Below the pieces are notes generated by a model that did no database searches, had not been told where the DNA came from, and saw only the letters and a program-made list of their open reading frames with translations. Shown here in pieces: positions 33,345 through 41,567 of a DNA stretch of 46,525 nt (within the stretch, counting starts at the first letter, position 1; each line of letters begins with the position of its first letter). A program made the translations under genes and the position numbers. Source of the stretch: CAZPHI01 sp964586425 (GTDB lineage: Bacteria; Bacillota; Clostridia; Lachnospirales; Lachnospiraceae). The DNA lies in the NCBI GenBank assembly GCA_964586425.1, contig CAZPHI010000010.1, positions 1 to 46,525 of the forward strand, in the 5' to 3' direction.

Positions 33345-35054
33345 TTGAAAAAGAATATAAAGTATATAGGAATTGCATTATTAGTGATATTGGTAGTTGG
33401 AGTATTGTATTATATTAATCTTCCAGCAATTAATATTCATGCACAGGGTTTTTGGACATTTATTATATTTATGTTTGTTATAATAACAGCAGTATCTCTT
33501 GTTTTATCAACAGTAAAATCTCATGTAGATATTAGGGGATTTTTTGAACAGGGAGACCAGATTTTTGGCAAGCATAGAAAGAATGCAGACCATAATTCCA
33601 AACTGGAGTTTATGAGCAAAACAGCTGGAATTGCTACTAAAGCATTTATTGGAATAACGATTGCATTAATACTAGTGTTTATTGTTGGCTCTGTTTTATC
33701 ATCAGAACTGATTAATGCAAAGGCATATGAGAAGTTACTTGATATTGAGACTAGAAGTTTTACGAATGATGTTAAGGAAGTCTCATATAGCGAGATACCA
33801 ATTCTTGATAAGGATTCGGCAACAACAATAGGTAAAAGAGTTATGGGTACTATGGTTGATATGGTATCGCAGTATGAAGTTGACAGCAGCAATTATACAC
33901 AGATTAATTATAAAGGCAAACCGGTAAGAGTAGCACCACTTAAGTACGGTAATGCGATTAAATGGTTCACTAATAATAATACAGGTATTCCGGCATATAT
34001 AATGATTGATATGACCAATCAGGAAGCACAGTGTATTAGATTAAGTGAAGGTATTAAGTATTCTACAAGTGATCATTTTGATAGAAATATATATAGACAT
34101 CTAAGATTTGCTTATCCAACATATATTTTTGATGATATTAATTTTGAGATAGACGAAACTGGAACACCTTATTGGATATGTCCAGTAAAACAATACAATA
34201 TTGGATTATTTGGTGGTGTTACAATTGGCAAGGTTGTATTGTGTAATGCAATAACTGGAGAGATGCAGTGTTATGATGTAGCGGATGTCCCTAATTGGGT
34301 TGATACGGTATATTCTGCTGAACTTCTTATTAGACTTTATAATTACAATGGTACATTAAAGAATGGATATTTTAATAGTATACTGAGCCAAAAGGGTTGC
34401 TTAAGAACTACAGATGGATATAATTATATTGCTCTTGATGATGATGTATGGGTATATACAGGAATAACATCGGTAGGTCAGGATGAGTCTAATGTAGGAT
34501 TTGTATTAATGAATAAAAGAACAGCAGAAACAAGATATTATGAGATTGCAGGAGCTGAGGAGAATTCAGCAATGTCATCTGCTGAAGGAAAGGTACAGCA
34601 TCTTGGATATAGTGCTACATTCCCGCTGCTATTGAATATTGGTGGGCAGCCGACATATTTTATGGCGTTAAAGGATAGTGCGGGACTGGTAAAACAATAC
34701 GCAATGCTTAATATCGAAAAATATCAGACAGTAGCAACAGCAGATACTGTTGCAGAATGTGAGAAGGTCTACCGTCAGATGATGAATGATAATGGCATAT
34801 CTACGACAGATAACAAAGAGGATACAAAAGTACAAACAAAGACTATTACAGGTAATATTACTAAAATAGTTGATACAGTAATTAATGGAAATTCACATTA
34901 CTATATTATGCTGGATTCTTCAAAAGATATATTTGATGTTAACGTTGCAGACAATATTGACATAATACGTTATAATATTCAGGATGAAATAACATTAGAA
35001 TATACGATTGGCGATTCTAGTAATACAGTTGTTAGTCTAAAAAGCAAAAAATAA
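33345..35054 (+). CDS. Large membrane protein with extracellular domain, unknown
   Basis: 569 residues, TTG start 4 nt after the EF-G-like stop, with AGGGTAGGG as the ribosome site. Two hydrophobic helices (~7-25 and ~37-58), a polar loop (HVDIRGFFEQGDQIFGKHRKN), a third helix (~95-118), then a ~400-residue soluble part rich in Tyr, Asn and Asp. It ends in a small beta-rich domain (ITGNITKIVDTVINGNSHYYIML) that looks OB-like by pattern. Similar Lachnospiraceae proteins carry uninformative names; no function recognised. Likely co-transcribed with the upstream GTPase. Confidence 0.72.
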   Translation: MKKNIKYIGIALLVILVVGVLYYINLPAINIHAQGFWTFIIFMFVIITAVSLVLSTVKSHVDIRGFFEQGDQIFGKHRKNADHNSKLEFMSKTAGIATKAFIGITIALILVFIVGSVLSSELINAKAYEKLLDIETRSFTNDVKEVSYSEIPILDKDSATTIGKRVMGTMVDMVSQYEVDSSNYTQINYKGKPVRVAPLKYGNAIKWFTNNNTGIPAYIMIDMTNQEAQCIRLSEGIKYSTSDHFDRNIYRHLRFAYPTYIFDDINFEIDETGTPYWICPVKQYNIGLFGGVTIGKVVLCNAITGEMQCYDVADVPNWVDTVYSAELLIRLYNYNGTLKNGYFNSILSQKGCLRTTDGYNYIALDDDVWVYTGITSVGQDESNVGFVLMNKRTAETRYYEIAGAEENSAMSSAEGKVQHLGYSATFPLLLNIGGQPTYFMALKDSAGLVKQYAMLNIEKYQTVATADTVAECEKVYRQMMNDNGISTTDNKEDTKVQTKTITGNITKIVDTVINGNSHYYIMLDSSKDIFDVNVADNIDIIRYNIQDEITLEYTIGDSSNTVVSLKSKK

Positions 35055-35102
35055 GCTTTGAAAAACTGTAAATAACCTTTGCGAAATGGAGAAATAAAAG
35101 TA

Positions 35103-35762
35103 ATGAAAATATTTGTGGATCTTGAGTTTTGCGAGATAGATAAAGAAAATAGACATCTTAAAAAATATTCAAGTTATGAAATCATAGAGATTGGAGCTGT
35201 AAAGCTTGATGATGAGAATGAAATAGTCAGTAGTTTTGATGCATTCGTAAAACCCGAGTATTCACATATTAATTCATTTGTATCGAATTTGACTGGAATC
35301 AATGATTCAACTGTAAAGGATGCAAAAAACTATAATGAAGTTGCGTTGGAATTCCTAAATTGGATTGATGATTATGATAATATCGAAATCTATTCCTGGA
35401 GTAATAGTGATTTGCAGCAGTTTAAGCATGAAAATGCTTTGAAAAGCTTTGAAGATTCTAGATTTGAACTATTATTTGCCAAGTGGAAGGATTTTCAAAA
35501 GATATTCAGCAAATTATTAAGTATCAGTCAAAATCTCAAACTTGATACAGCCTTAAAAGGAGCAGGAATACCATTTCAGGGACACGAACATGCTGCTATT
35601 GCAGATGCAAAGAATACAGCATTATTGTTCGCACTTACCAAGAACGAAGAGGAATTCAATAAAAAAGCAGGTGTAATAATAGAACTGTTAAAACCCAAGG
35701 ATGATTTATCATTCTCGTTAGGTTCATTATTCACTGATGATATATTGAATTCCCTAAAATAA
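35103..35762 (+). CDS. DEDDh-family 3'-5' exonuclease
   Basis: 219 residues of the RNase T/DnaQ-like fold. Catalytic acids are Asp and Glu in FVDLEF (motif I), Asp in NSDLQQF (motif II), and His and Asp in HEHAAIADAKNTA (motif III, HxAxxDA pattern of DEDDh enzymes). It may act on RNA or DNA ends; substrate not determined. The start is ATG 35103; a TTG eight codons upstream is in frame but the ribosome-like GGAG lies inside it. Its TAA stop directly abuts the stop of the convergent gene at 35763. Confidence 0.85.
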   Translation: MKIFVDLEFCEIDKENRHLKKYSSYEIIEIGAVKLDDENEIVSSFDAFVKPEYSHINSFVSNLTGINDSTVKDAKNYNEVALEFLNWIDDYDNIEIYSWSNSDLQQFKHENALKSFEDSRFELLFAKWKDFQKIFSKLLSISQNLKLDTALKGAGIPFQGHEHAAIADAKNTALLFALTKNEEEFNKKAGVIIELLKPKDDLSFSLGSLFTDDILNSLK

Positions 35763-36572
35763 TTATTTGGTATACTGTGCTAAATTACTTGTAACAGTTA
35801 CTGGCTTATCACTCTCATAAGTGGTATATGTCAAAGAAAGTGTAGTCGAATCCAATCCTTCAGGCAATTCCATAGTGATTGAGGCAGGAATTACATTGAT
35901 TTCAGGAATATGACTATATTCAACTGATGTCGATAAGATGTTATCTTTATAAGTAAATATACTTATACTTGGTACTGATATACCGATTCCTGTATCTAGT
36001 AGTATTGCTGTTGACGAATTAAGAAATTCGATTTGAGTATCTGAAGAAGTCTTCTTATAGATTGATTCTTGATGTGCCCATGTTTTACCTGCGTTAGCTG
36101 TAAAATATACATTATAATATACATTGCCTGCACCAGCACCGCTTTCGATTAGAAGCAGACCATTATTATCGTCATAGAAGTCAACGATTGCTGTTGTGTA
36201 CTGATTGATTTCTATTGAGTCTGGCATAGAAGTATGCCATGATTTTGTTGTAGATTTGTCCAATGATACATAGCTTATATCAATTGAATCAGTATTAAAC
36301 TTATAATCATAGCTTCCATCTGCTAAAGGTACCTGTGTTAATGTAACAGGTGCAGCTGTAGTTGGTTGGGCTGTAGTGCTTTCATTAATTCCAGACATTG
36401 TTGAAGGGTGATTATCATTGAGTACATCACTATTTTGACCGGATTGTGTTTGTGCTGGAGCATGCTGTGAATTGTTATAATATATTATTCCACTGGCAAC
36501 ACCGACAGCGGCAAGACATATACAAGACATTGTAATAACTTTGGATGTATGTTTCTTTTTATTCTTTTTCAT
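35763..36572 (-). CDS. Secreted/membrane-anchored protein with Asp-box-like motif, unknown
   Basis: 269 residues. Basic start (MKKNKKKHTSK), a hydrophobic segment (~13-32), then a Ser/Thr/Pro/Gln-rich linker (~40-85, TTAQPTTAAPVT), consistent with a surface protein on a flexible stalk. The C-terminal domain (~95-269) is beta-rich and contains FTANAGKTW (with FYDDNNGLLL earlier), the pattern of the Asp-box found in sialidase-like and Vps10-like propellers, but only one copy. The family is not recognised. ATG 36572 follows AAGGAGGG. The stop codon directly abuts the exonuclease stop. Confidence 0.75.
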   Translation of the reverse strand: MKKNKKKHTSKVITMSCICLAAVGVASGIIYYNNSQHAPAQTQSGQNSDVLNDNHPSTMSGINESTTAQPTTAAPVTLTQVPLADGSYDYKFNTDSIDISYVSLDKSTTKSWHTSMPDSIEINQYTTAIVDFYDDNNGLLLIESGAGAGNVYYNVYFTANAGKTWAHQESIYKKTSSDTQIEFLNSSTAILLDTGIGISVPSISIFTYKDNILSTSVEYSHIPEINVIPASITMELPEGLDSTTLSLTYTTYESDKPVTVTSNLAQYTK

Positions 36573-36626
36573 AGGATAACCCTCCTTATTAGACAGACAA
36601 ATATATAATTCCATTAATATACATAT

Positions 36627-36655
36627 ATTATATTCTTTTTAAGAATAAAGCACAA
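36627..36655 (-). promoter_or_regulatory. Promoter of the Asp-box-like secreted protein
   Basis: Minus-strand TTGTGC (36655-36650), 17-nt spacer, TATAAT (36632-36627). Confidence 0.55.
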
Positions 36656-36668
36656 TAGTGAAAGAATA

Positions 36669-36723
36669 TAATATATCAGCTAATGCTTAACCTTGATAGT
36701 TACGTATTTTATCAGATATTCTA
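36669..36723. repeat. 55-bp direct copy, left side of the assembly gap
   Basis: Identical over 55 bases to 36824-36878, which begins directly after the N-run. The copy ends exactly where the N-run begins. It contains the last codons and stop (TTA at 36687-36689 on the plus strand) of the AP2 gene. See the findings for the artefact interpretation. Confidence 0.9.
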
Positions 36724-36823
36724 NNNNNNNNNNNNNNNNNNNNNNNNNNNNNNNNNNNNNNNNNNNNNNNNNNNNNNNNNNNNNNNNNNNNNNNNNNNNN
36801 NNNNNNNNNNNNNNNNNNNNNNN
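36724..36823. other. Assembly gap of 100 N
   Basis: Exactly 100 undetermined bases, a conventional placeholder for a gap of unknown size. Nothing can be said of the true sequence from the Ns. The flanking identical 55-mers suggest that the two contigs simply overlap here. Confidence 0.99.
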
Positions 36824-36878
36824 TAATATATCAGCTAATGCTTAACCTTGATAGTTACGTATTTTATCAGATATTCTA
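36824..36878. repeat. 55-bp direct copy, right side of the assembly gap
   Basis: Identical to 36669-36723 base for base. It holds the 3' end of the AP2-HNH-AP2 gene including its stop codon. Confidence 0.9.
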
Positions 36879-37648
36879 AGCAGATTATATATTGAAGCAT
36901 ACTCAATTGATGTTATATCTTCAATATAATTTTTTTCAAATGCTTTGTTAATCCCTTTGGAAGAGAGGATGTCGACAGCTTTATTATAAGCTATGGCAGC
37001 CTCTTTTTCTGATTTGTAATTACCAACGACATAATCACTTCTAAGATGAATTTTGACCTTATATAGAATTCGTCCGGATTTCTCATATCTTAATACTCCA
37101 CGGTAACGGTTGATTACTTTGATATTACTATAAGTAAAATCATGTGGATTACCATTGGCAAAATTATAATCACGTCCGGCAACCGCATGATTACGGATGC
37201 CATAGCGCAATAATATGTTAGTCTGCATACCATAATCATTAACATACATATAGCCATTGCGAGGTATGATTCGATGATTAGAGTAGTAAAACAAGTCATC
37301 AACATCGAATTTTAATGGAGTATGTGCATCAAGATAATATATAAAATGCTTTTTAAGCAGATAGATTGGCGTATTAATATAGATATTATTATCTCTAAAA
37401 TTAATTAATGTAATAAAACGGTCATGAGTAAGAATGCAGTTATCTGGTAATGATGTTGAGTAATCTTCAAAACTTATGCCATATGAAGTGTCAGAAAGAA
37501 TCTCAGCTGCAACGGAGTATGCCAAAAAAGCCTTTTGCTCAGTATCAAAGCTTCCAAGGCTGATGTGTTTGTTTCGGTATGTTATAGATGAACGATAACT
37601 AATGCTTCCATCTTTTTTATATGCAATGTATACACCTGTTAATGCCAT
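36842..37648 (-). CDS. AP2-HNH-like-AP2 protein (putative DNA-binding, degenerate homing-endonuclease-like)
   Basis: 268 residues with an AP2-like module at each end. The first is at ~4-52 (GVYIAYKKDGSISYRSSI ... LGSFDTEQKAFLAYSVAAEIL). The second is at ~182-231 (YRGVLRYEKSGRILYKVKI ... VGNYKSEKEAAIAYNKAVDIL). Both have the three-strand sheet then helix pattern with YxxxI, LGxF/VGNY and AxxAY positions. The middle (~110-181) looks like an HNH homing endonuclease core, but the usual DH-xN catalytic signature is replaced (GRDYNFANGNPHDFTYSNIKVI), so nuclease activity is doubtful. Start ATG 37648 after AAGGTAAGGG. The 3' end lies in the duplicated 55-mer. Confidence 0.72.
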   Translation of the reverse strand: MALTGVYIAYKKDGSISYRSSITYRNKHISLGSFDTEQKAFLAYSVAAEILSDTSYGISFEDYSTSLPDNCILTHDRFITLINFRDNNIYINTPIYLLKKHFIYYLDAHTPLKFDVDDLFYYSNHRIIPRNGYMYVNDYGMQTNILLRYGIRNHAVAGRDYNFANGNPHDFTYSNIKVINRYRGVLRYEKSGRILYKVKIHLRSDYVVGNYKSEKEAAIAYNKAVDILSSKGINKAFEKNYIEDITSIEYASIYNLLRISDKIRNYQG

Positions 37649-37681
37649 AGATATTACCCTTACCTTTATATTATGTATACA

Positions 37682-37711
37682 ATTATAACATCAAAAATGC
37701 AGTAAAAACAA
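37682..37711 (-). promoter_or_regulatory. Possible promoter of the AP2 gene
   Basis: Minus-strand TTGTTT (37711-37706), 18-nt spacer, TATAAT (37687-37682). The -35 box is weak. Confidence 0.4.
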
Positions 37712-37859
37712 GGAGTATATTGCCTATACGATAAGACCATAAGAATAAGCATTTTATTAAATTTCTATAGACGAGTAATGATTAAAGTGATAACATTATA
37801 TTAGGAATATGACATTATTACTATAGTTTTGTATAGAGTGCTTCAGAACGGAGAATCTT

Positions 37860-39194
37860 ATGAAAAAGAGAGATAAAACATTCGCGTTACGTGGAGTAAT
37901 AACATTTATAATATGTTTTCTGATTCTTTCATCAATATTGATGTGGAGAGTTTTGGTAACGATTAATGAGAATAAAGCGGCAGCTGAATATTATCTTGAT
38001 TACAAGATGACACAGTTTATAAAAGAACTTTCAGTAATAGATAATAAATTGGATGCACTTATAAGCCTTACATTCTCAGAACAGGGTGTAAGTGATTTTG
38101 AACGTGCAGCTCAATATATATGTCAGGATGATGCAATATATGGAATGTACATTGCACCTGACGGTATCATTGAACATGTGTATCCTGATAATGATCCTGA
38201 TTTTATTGTAGGAAGGAATGTTATAGATTGTGATGATGAAAAAGATATTGGAGTTGTTAATGCACTGATTAGAAATAAAGCAGTATTATCAGGACCATTT
38301 TATCTTGATGATGGTAATCAGTATCTGTTTCTGTCAAAACCTATATACATTAAAGAAACAGTAGATACTCCATATTATTGGGGGATTGTTACAGTGTGCG
38401 TTAAGTTCCCTGATGTATTAATTAATTCAGGTATAGAGGATATAGCAACATCAGGATATAATGTGAGACTTGATGTTACAGATATTAATAATGAATCAAT
38501 AACGCTGGCTGATTATGGTTCACAATACATTACTTCTAGTGTTTCGAAAAGTACTAATATGTTTATGGTAGATTTTGATATGAAGATACAGCCAGTAAAA
38601 GGATGGTTTTCTTCTAAAATATTACTGGAAGGTATAATAATTGAATTAATTATAAGTTCCTTTATGGCAATCCATATAATAGATTTTAAAAAAGTAAAGA
38701 GATCTCAATTGAGACTTAAAAAAATCGTAGAGATAGATACGCTTACAGGTGCTAAAACTAGAAGAGCACTTCACCAGATTGTAGAAGAGCAGATAGAAAG
38801 ACAGCACACATTTGCTCTTGCATATATTGATGTGGATAAATTCAAATACGTTAACGATACTTATGGACATGATGCAGGTGATATTCTTTTAAAAGAAATT
38901 GTTAAAAGGATTGCAGCCATAATTCGTGATAATGATTTTATTGCTCGAATTGGGGGAGATGAATTTGTTGTTTATTTAGATGGAGTATCACACGAAGAAG
39001 GAGCTAAGGCATCGGTTGGGAGAATTCAGGCCACAATGGATGAGAAGGTATCAATTGGCGATAATATGATAAATGCTTCTATTAGTGTAGGTTGTGTCAG
39101 ATATCCGGCTGAAGGAAGTACAATGGATGAAATTATCAAATGTGCTGATAAAAAGATGTATGAGATGAAAGAAAGACATCATAAGGAACAATAA
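37860..39194 (+). CDS. Membrane diguanylate cyclase (sensor-GGDEF)
   Basis: Makes cyclic di-GMP. The 444 residues comprise a first membrane helix (~13-33), an extracellular sensory domain (~35-250, two or three strand-rich repeats like a CACHE-type sensor), a second helix (~260-280), and a GGDEF domain (~290-444). The catalytic motif is intact, RIGGDEF with GGDEF at 365-369. The inhibitory I-site RxxD is present at 356-359 (RDND), so product feedback is expected. Other family markers are AYIDVDKFKYVNDTYGHDAGD and INASISVGCVRYP. GGAG precedes the ATG. Confidence 0.93.
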   Translation: MKKRDKTFALRGVITFIICFLILSSILMWRVLVTINENKAAAEYYLDYKMTQFIKELSVIDNKLDALISLTFSEQGVSDFERAAQYICQDDAIYGMYIAPDGIIEHVYPDNDPDFIVGRNVIDCDDEKDIGVVNALIRNKAVLSGPFYLDDGNQYLFLSKPIYIKETVDTPYYWGIVTVCVKFPDVLINSGIEDIATSGYNVRLDVTDINNESITLADYGSQYITSSVSKSTNMFMVDFDMKIQPVKGWFSSKILLEGIIIELIISSFMAIHIIDFKKVKRSQLRLKKIVEIDTLTGAKTRRALHQIVEEQIERQHTFALAYIDVDKFKYVNDTYGHDAGDILLKEIVKRIAAIIRDNDFIARIGGDEFVVYLDGVSHEEGAKASVGRIQATMDEKVSIGDNMINASISVGCVRYPAEGSTMDEIIKCADKKMYEMKERHHKEQ

Positions 39195-39205
39195 TAATTT
39201 TAGTG

Positions 39206-39235
39206 TTGTCAATCAGGGATATATAGGTGTATAAT
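39206..39235 (+). promoter_or_regulatory. Sigma-A promoter of the YhcH-like gene and probably thrC
   Basis: TTGTCA at 39206-39211, 18-nt spacer, perfect TATAAT at 39230-39235. The start codon is 34 nt downstream. Confidence 0.75.
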
Positions 39236-39269
39236 AAAGAGAAAATTTTTATTCAAAAGGAGAAAAACT

Positions 39270-39728
39270 ATGATTTATGATTCATTAACTAACATTGGAT
39301 TTTATAAAGGTCTTAACGATCGTTATGCAAAAGCTGTAGAATTCCTTTCACAGGACAACCTAGCATCACTTGAGAATGGTAAATACGAAATTGATGGTAA
39401 GAATGTATATGCTAACGTAATGGAATATGATACAATTCCTTGGGAAGATGCAAAATACGAAGCACATAAGCATTACACAGATATTCAGTGTATTCTTGTT
39501 GGCGAGGAGTTAATGAGCTTTGAACCTACAGTTAATCTTACTCCAACAGAAGAATATAATGCAGAGAAAGATGTTACAAAATTCAACAACGATATTCATG
39601 GTATTGATTTTGTTGTTAAAGCAGGCGAGTACCTTATATTCCAGCCTCAGGACGGACATAAGCCAAAGGCTATGAATGGAACTCCATGTCATATTAAAAA
39701 AGTAGTAGTTAAAATCAAAGAAGATTAA
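39270..39728 (+). CDS. YhcH/YjgK/YiaL family protein (DUF386)
   Basis: 152 residues of a cupin-like barrel. Family markers are MIYDSLTNIGFY at the start, YEAHKHYTDIQCILVGEE (His ligands), and GEYLIFQPQDGHKPK with another His. Members are linked to sialic acid or other sugar breakdown (YhcH, YiaL, EbgC) and to control of sugar-acid metabolism, with metal-dependent isomerase activity suggested. No sugar operon adjoins it here, so the substrate is unknown. AAAAGGAG precedes the ATG. thrC starts 21 nt after its stop. Confidence 0.9.
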   Translation: MIYDSLTNIGFYKGLNDRYAKAVEFLSQDNLASLENGKYEIDGKNVYANVMEYDTIPWEDAKYEAHKHYTDIQCILVGEELMSFEPTVNLTPTEEYNAEKDVTKFNNDIHGIDFVVKAGEYLIFQPQDGHKPKAMNGTPCHIKKVVVKIKED

Positions 39729-39749
39729 TTTTAGAAGGTGGTATATCAG

Positions 39750-41237
39750 ATGAGTTTGTTATATAGAAGTACACGAGATGACAGTGTAACAGTAAAAGCA
39801 TCTCAGGCAATACTTAAAGGTCTTGCTGATGATGGTGGTTTATTTGTTCCTGATTCAATCCCAACACTTGATGTAAGCATGGAAGATCTTGCTAAGATGG
39901 ATTATGCACAGGTAGCTTATGAAGTAATGAAGTTGTTCCTTACAGATTTCACAGAAGAAGAGCTTAAGGATTGTATTAATAAAGCATATGATTCTAAGTT
40001 TGATACAGACGAAATTGCTCCATTAGTTAAAGCAGATGGCGCTTATTATCTTGAATTATTCCATGGTGCAACAATTGCATTCAAGGATATGGCATTATCA
40101 ATTCTTCCTCATCTTCTTATTACATCTGCAAGAAAGAATAATGTAAAGAATGATATTGTAATACTTACAGCAACATCAGGTGATACAGGTAAAGCTGCAC
40201 TTGCAGGTTTTGCTGATGTAAAGGGAACAAAAATCATTGTATTTTATCCTAAAGACGGTGTAAGTCCAATTCAAGAAAAACAGATGGTAACTCAGAAGGG
40301 CGATAATACATATGTAATAGGTATTAATGGCAATTTTGATGATGCTCAGACTGGTGTAAAGAATATATTTGGTGATAAAGAACTTGCTAAAGTTATGGAT
40401 GCAGCTGGATTCCAATTCTCCTCTGCTAATTCTATCAATATTGGACGATTGGTTCCACAGATTGTGTATTACGTATATGCGTACACAAGACTCCTCGCTA
40501 ATGAAGAGATTACAGCTGGCGAAAAGATTAATGCAGTAGTTCCAACTGGCAATTTTGGTAATATTCTTGCAGCATTCTATGCAAAGAATATGGGATTACC
40601 AATTAACAAACTTATTTGTGCTTCTAATGATAATAAAGTATTATATGATTTCTTCTCAACAGGAACATATGATAGAAATAGAGATTTTGTATTAACATCA
40701 TCTCCATCAATGGATATTCTTATTTCTAGTAACCTTGAAAGATTAATATATAGAATAGCTGGCAATAGTTCTGATAAGAACAAAGAACTTATGTCAGAAT
40801 TAAAGAATGATGGAAAGTATACAATTACAGATGCTATGAAATCACAACTGAATGATTTCTATGGCAATTATGCAAAAGAATCAGAAACTGCTGAAACAAT
40901 CAGCAAACTATATTCTGATACCGGATATATTATTGATACTCATACAGCAGTAGCAGCAACTGTTTATAAAAAGTATGTCAAAGATACTAATGATAATACA
41001 AAAACAGTTATTGCTTCAACAGCAAGTCCATACAAATTCACTAGAAGTGTAATGAATTCAATTGACAGTAAGTATGATGCTATGTCAGATTTTGAATTAG
41101 TAGATGAACTTAGCAAGCTCTCAGGAGTTACAGTTCCTAATGCAATTGAAGAGATTAGAACAGCTCCAGTTCTTCACAATACAGTATGTGAAGTTAATGA
41201 GATGTGTGATAATGTAAAGAAGATACTTGGTATTTAA
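39750..41237 (+). CDS. thrC: Threonine synthase
   Basis: Converts O-phospho-homoserine to threonine using pyridoxal phosphate. The 495-residue form is the long class I type: MSLLYRSTRDDS start, LFHGATIAFKDMAL with Schiff-base Lys112, TATSGDTGKAALAGF for the phosphate cup, and SINIGRLVPQIVYY. The start is ATG 39750 with AAGGTGG 8 nt before it; a GTG at 39738 lies within that site. It follows DUF386 closely on the same promoter. A terminator is downstream. Confidence 0.96.
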   Translation: MSLLYRSTRDDSVTVKASQAILKGLADDGGLFVPDSIPTLDVSMEDLAKMDYAQVAYEVMKLFLTDFTEEELKDCINKAYDSKFDTDEIAPLVKADGAYYLELFHGATIAFKDMALSILPHLLITSARKNNVKNDIVILTATSGDTGKAALAGFADVKGTKIIVFYPKDGVSPIQEKQMVTQKGDNTYVIGINGNFDDAQTGVKNIFGDKELAKVMDAAGFQFSSANSINIGRLVPQIVYYVYAYTRLLANEEITAGEKINAVVPTGNFGNILAAFYAKNMGLPINKLICASNDNKVLYDFFSTGTYDRNRDFVLTSSPSMDILISSNLERLIYRIAGNSSDKNKELMSELKNDGKYTITDAMKSQLNDFYGNYAKESETAETISKLYSDTGYIIDTHTAVAATVYKKYVKDTNDNTKTVIASTASPYKFTRSVMNSIDSKYDAMSDFELVDELSKLSGVTVPNAIEEIRTAPVLHNTVCEVNEMCDNVKKILGI

Positions 41238-41260
41238 TTAATCATACAAATAATGATAGA

Positions 41261-41306
41261 GGAGTAAAGAATTAGACGTATATCATCAGTTCTTTACTCC
41301 TTTTAT
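41261..41306 (+). terminator. Intrinsic terminator of thrC
   Basis: GGAGTAAAGAA (41261-41271) pairs with TTCTTTACTCC (41290-41300), 18-nt loop, then TTTTA. Perfect 11-bp stem. Confidence 0.85.
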
Positions 41307-41539
41307 TATCTATACAATATAGGTAATTGCGAAACTCTTTGTTATGTATTATTTGATGTGCAAACCGAATAAATTTCACACAGACACGCTTCCGCTCGTG
41401 CTTAAGCGTAGCGGTTCATAAGTGACCGAAGTACGGTCACTAAGAACCGACGCTACGCAAACGGTCTGCTTAGAAATTCATTCGGCTTACACACCATTTA
41501 CACATTAATAGAGTTTCGCAAGTGCCTATCTATACAATA
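41307..41539. mobile_element. MITE-like element of about 206 bp with terminal inverted repeats and flanking direct repeats
   Basis: Noncoding. The core 41320-41526 has imperfect terminal inverted repeats, 41321-41338 (AGGTAATTGCGAAACTCT) and 41510-41527, matching at 16 of 18 positions. The 13-bp direct repeat TATCTATACAATA flanks it at 41307-41319 and 41527-41539, as expected for a target duplication. Inside, further arms pair: 41355-41377 with 41473-41495 (19 of 23), CAGAC 41381-41385 with GTCTG 41464-41468, GCGTAGCG 41406-41413 with CGCTACGC 41451-41458, and an apex hairpin 41421-41428/41434-41441. No coding frame or transposase. It could equally be a structured intergenic repeat. Confidence 0.6.
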
Positions 41540-41567
41540 ATATATTTATCATAGAACGAGGTTTACT

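Noticed and set aside
36669..36878. Tandem duplication or mobile-element target repeat around the N-run
   Set aside because: The copies are exactly 55 bp, abut the N-run and are identical, which fits a k-mer overlap of contigs better than biology.
41340..41500. CRISPR array
   Set aside because: The repeats are inverted and nested, not regularly spaced direct repeats, and no cas gene is nearby.
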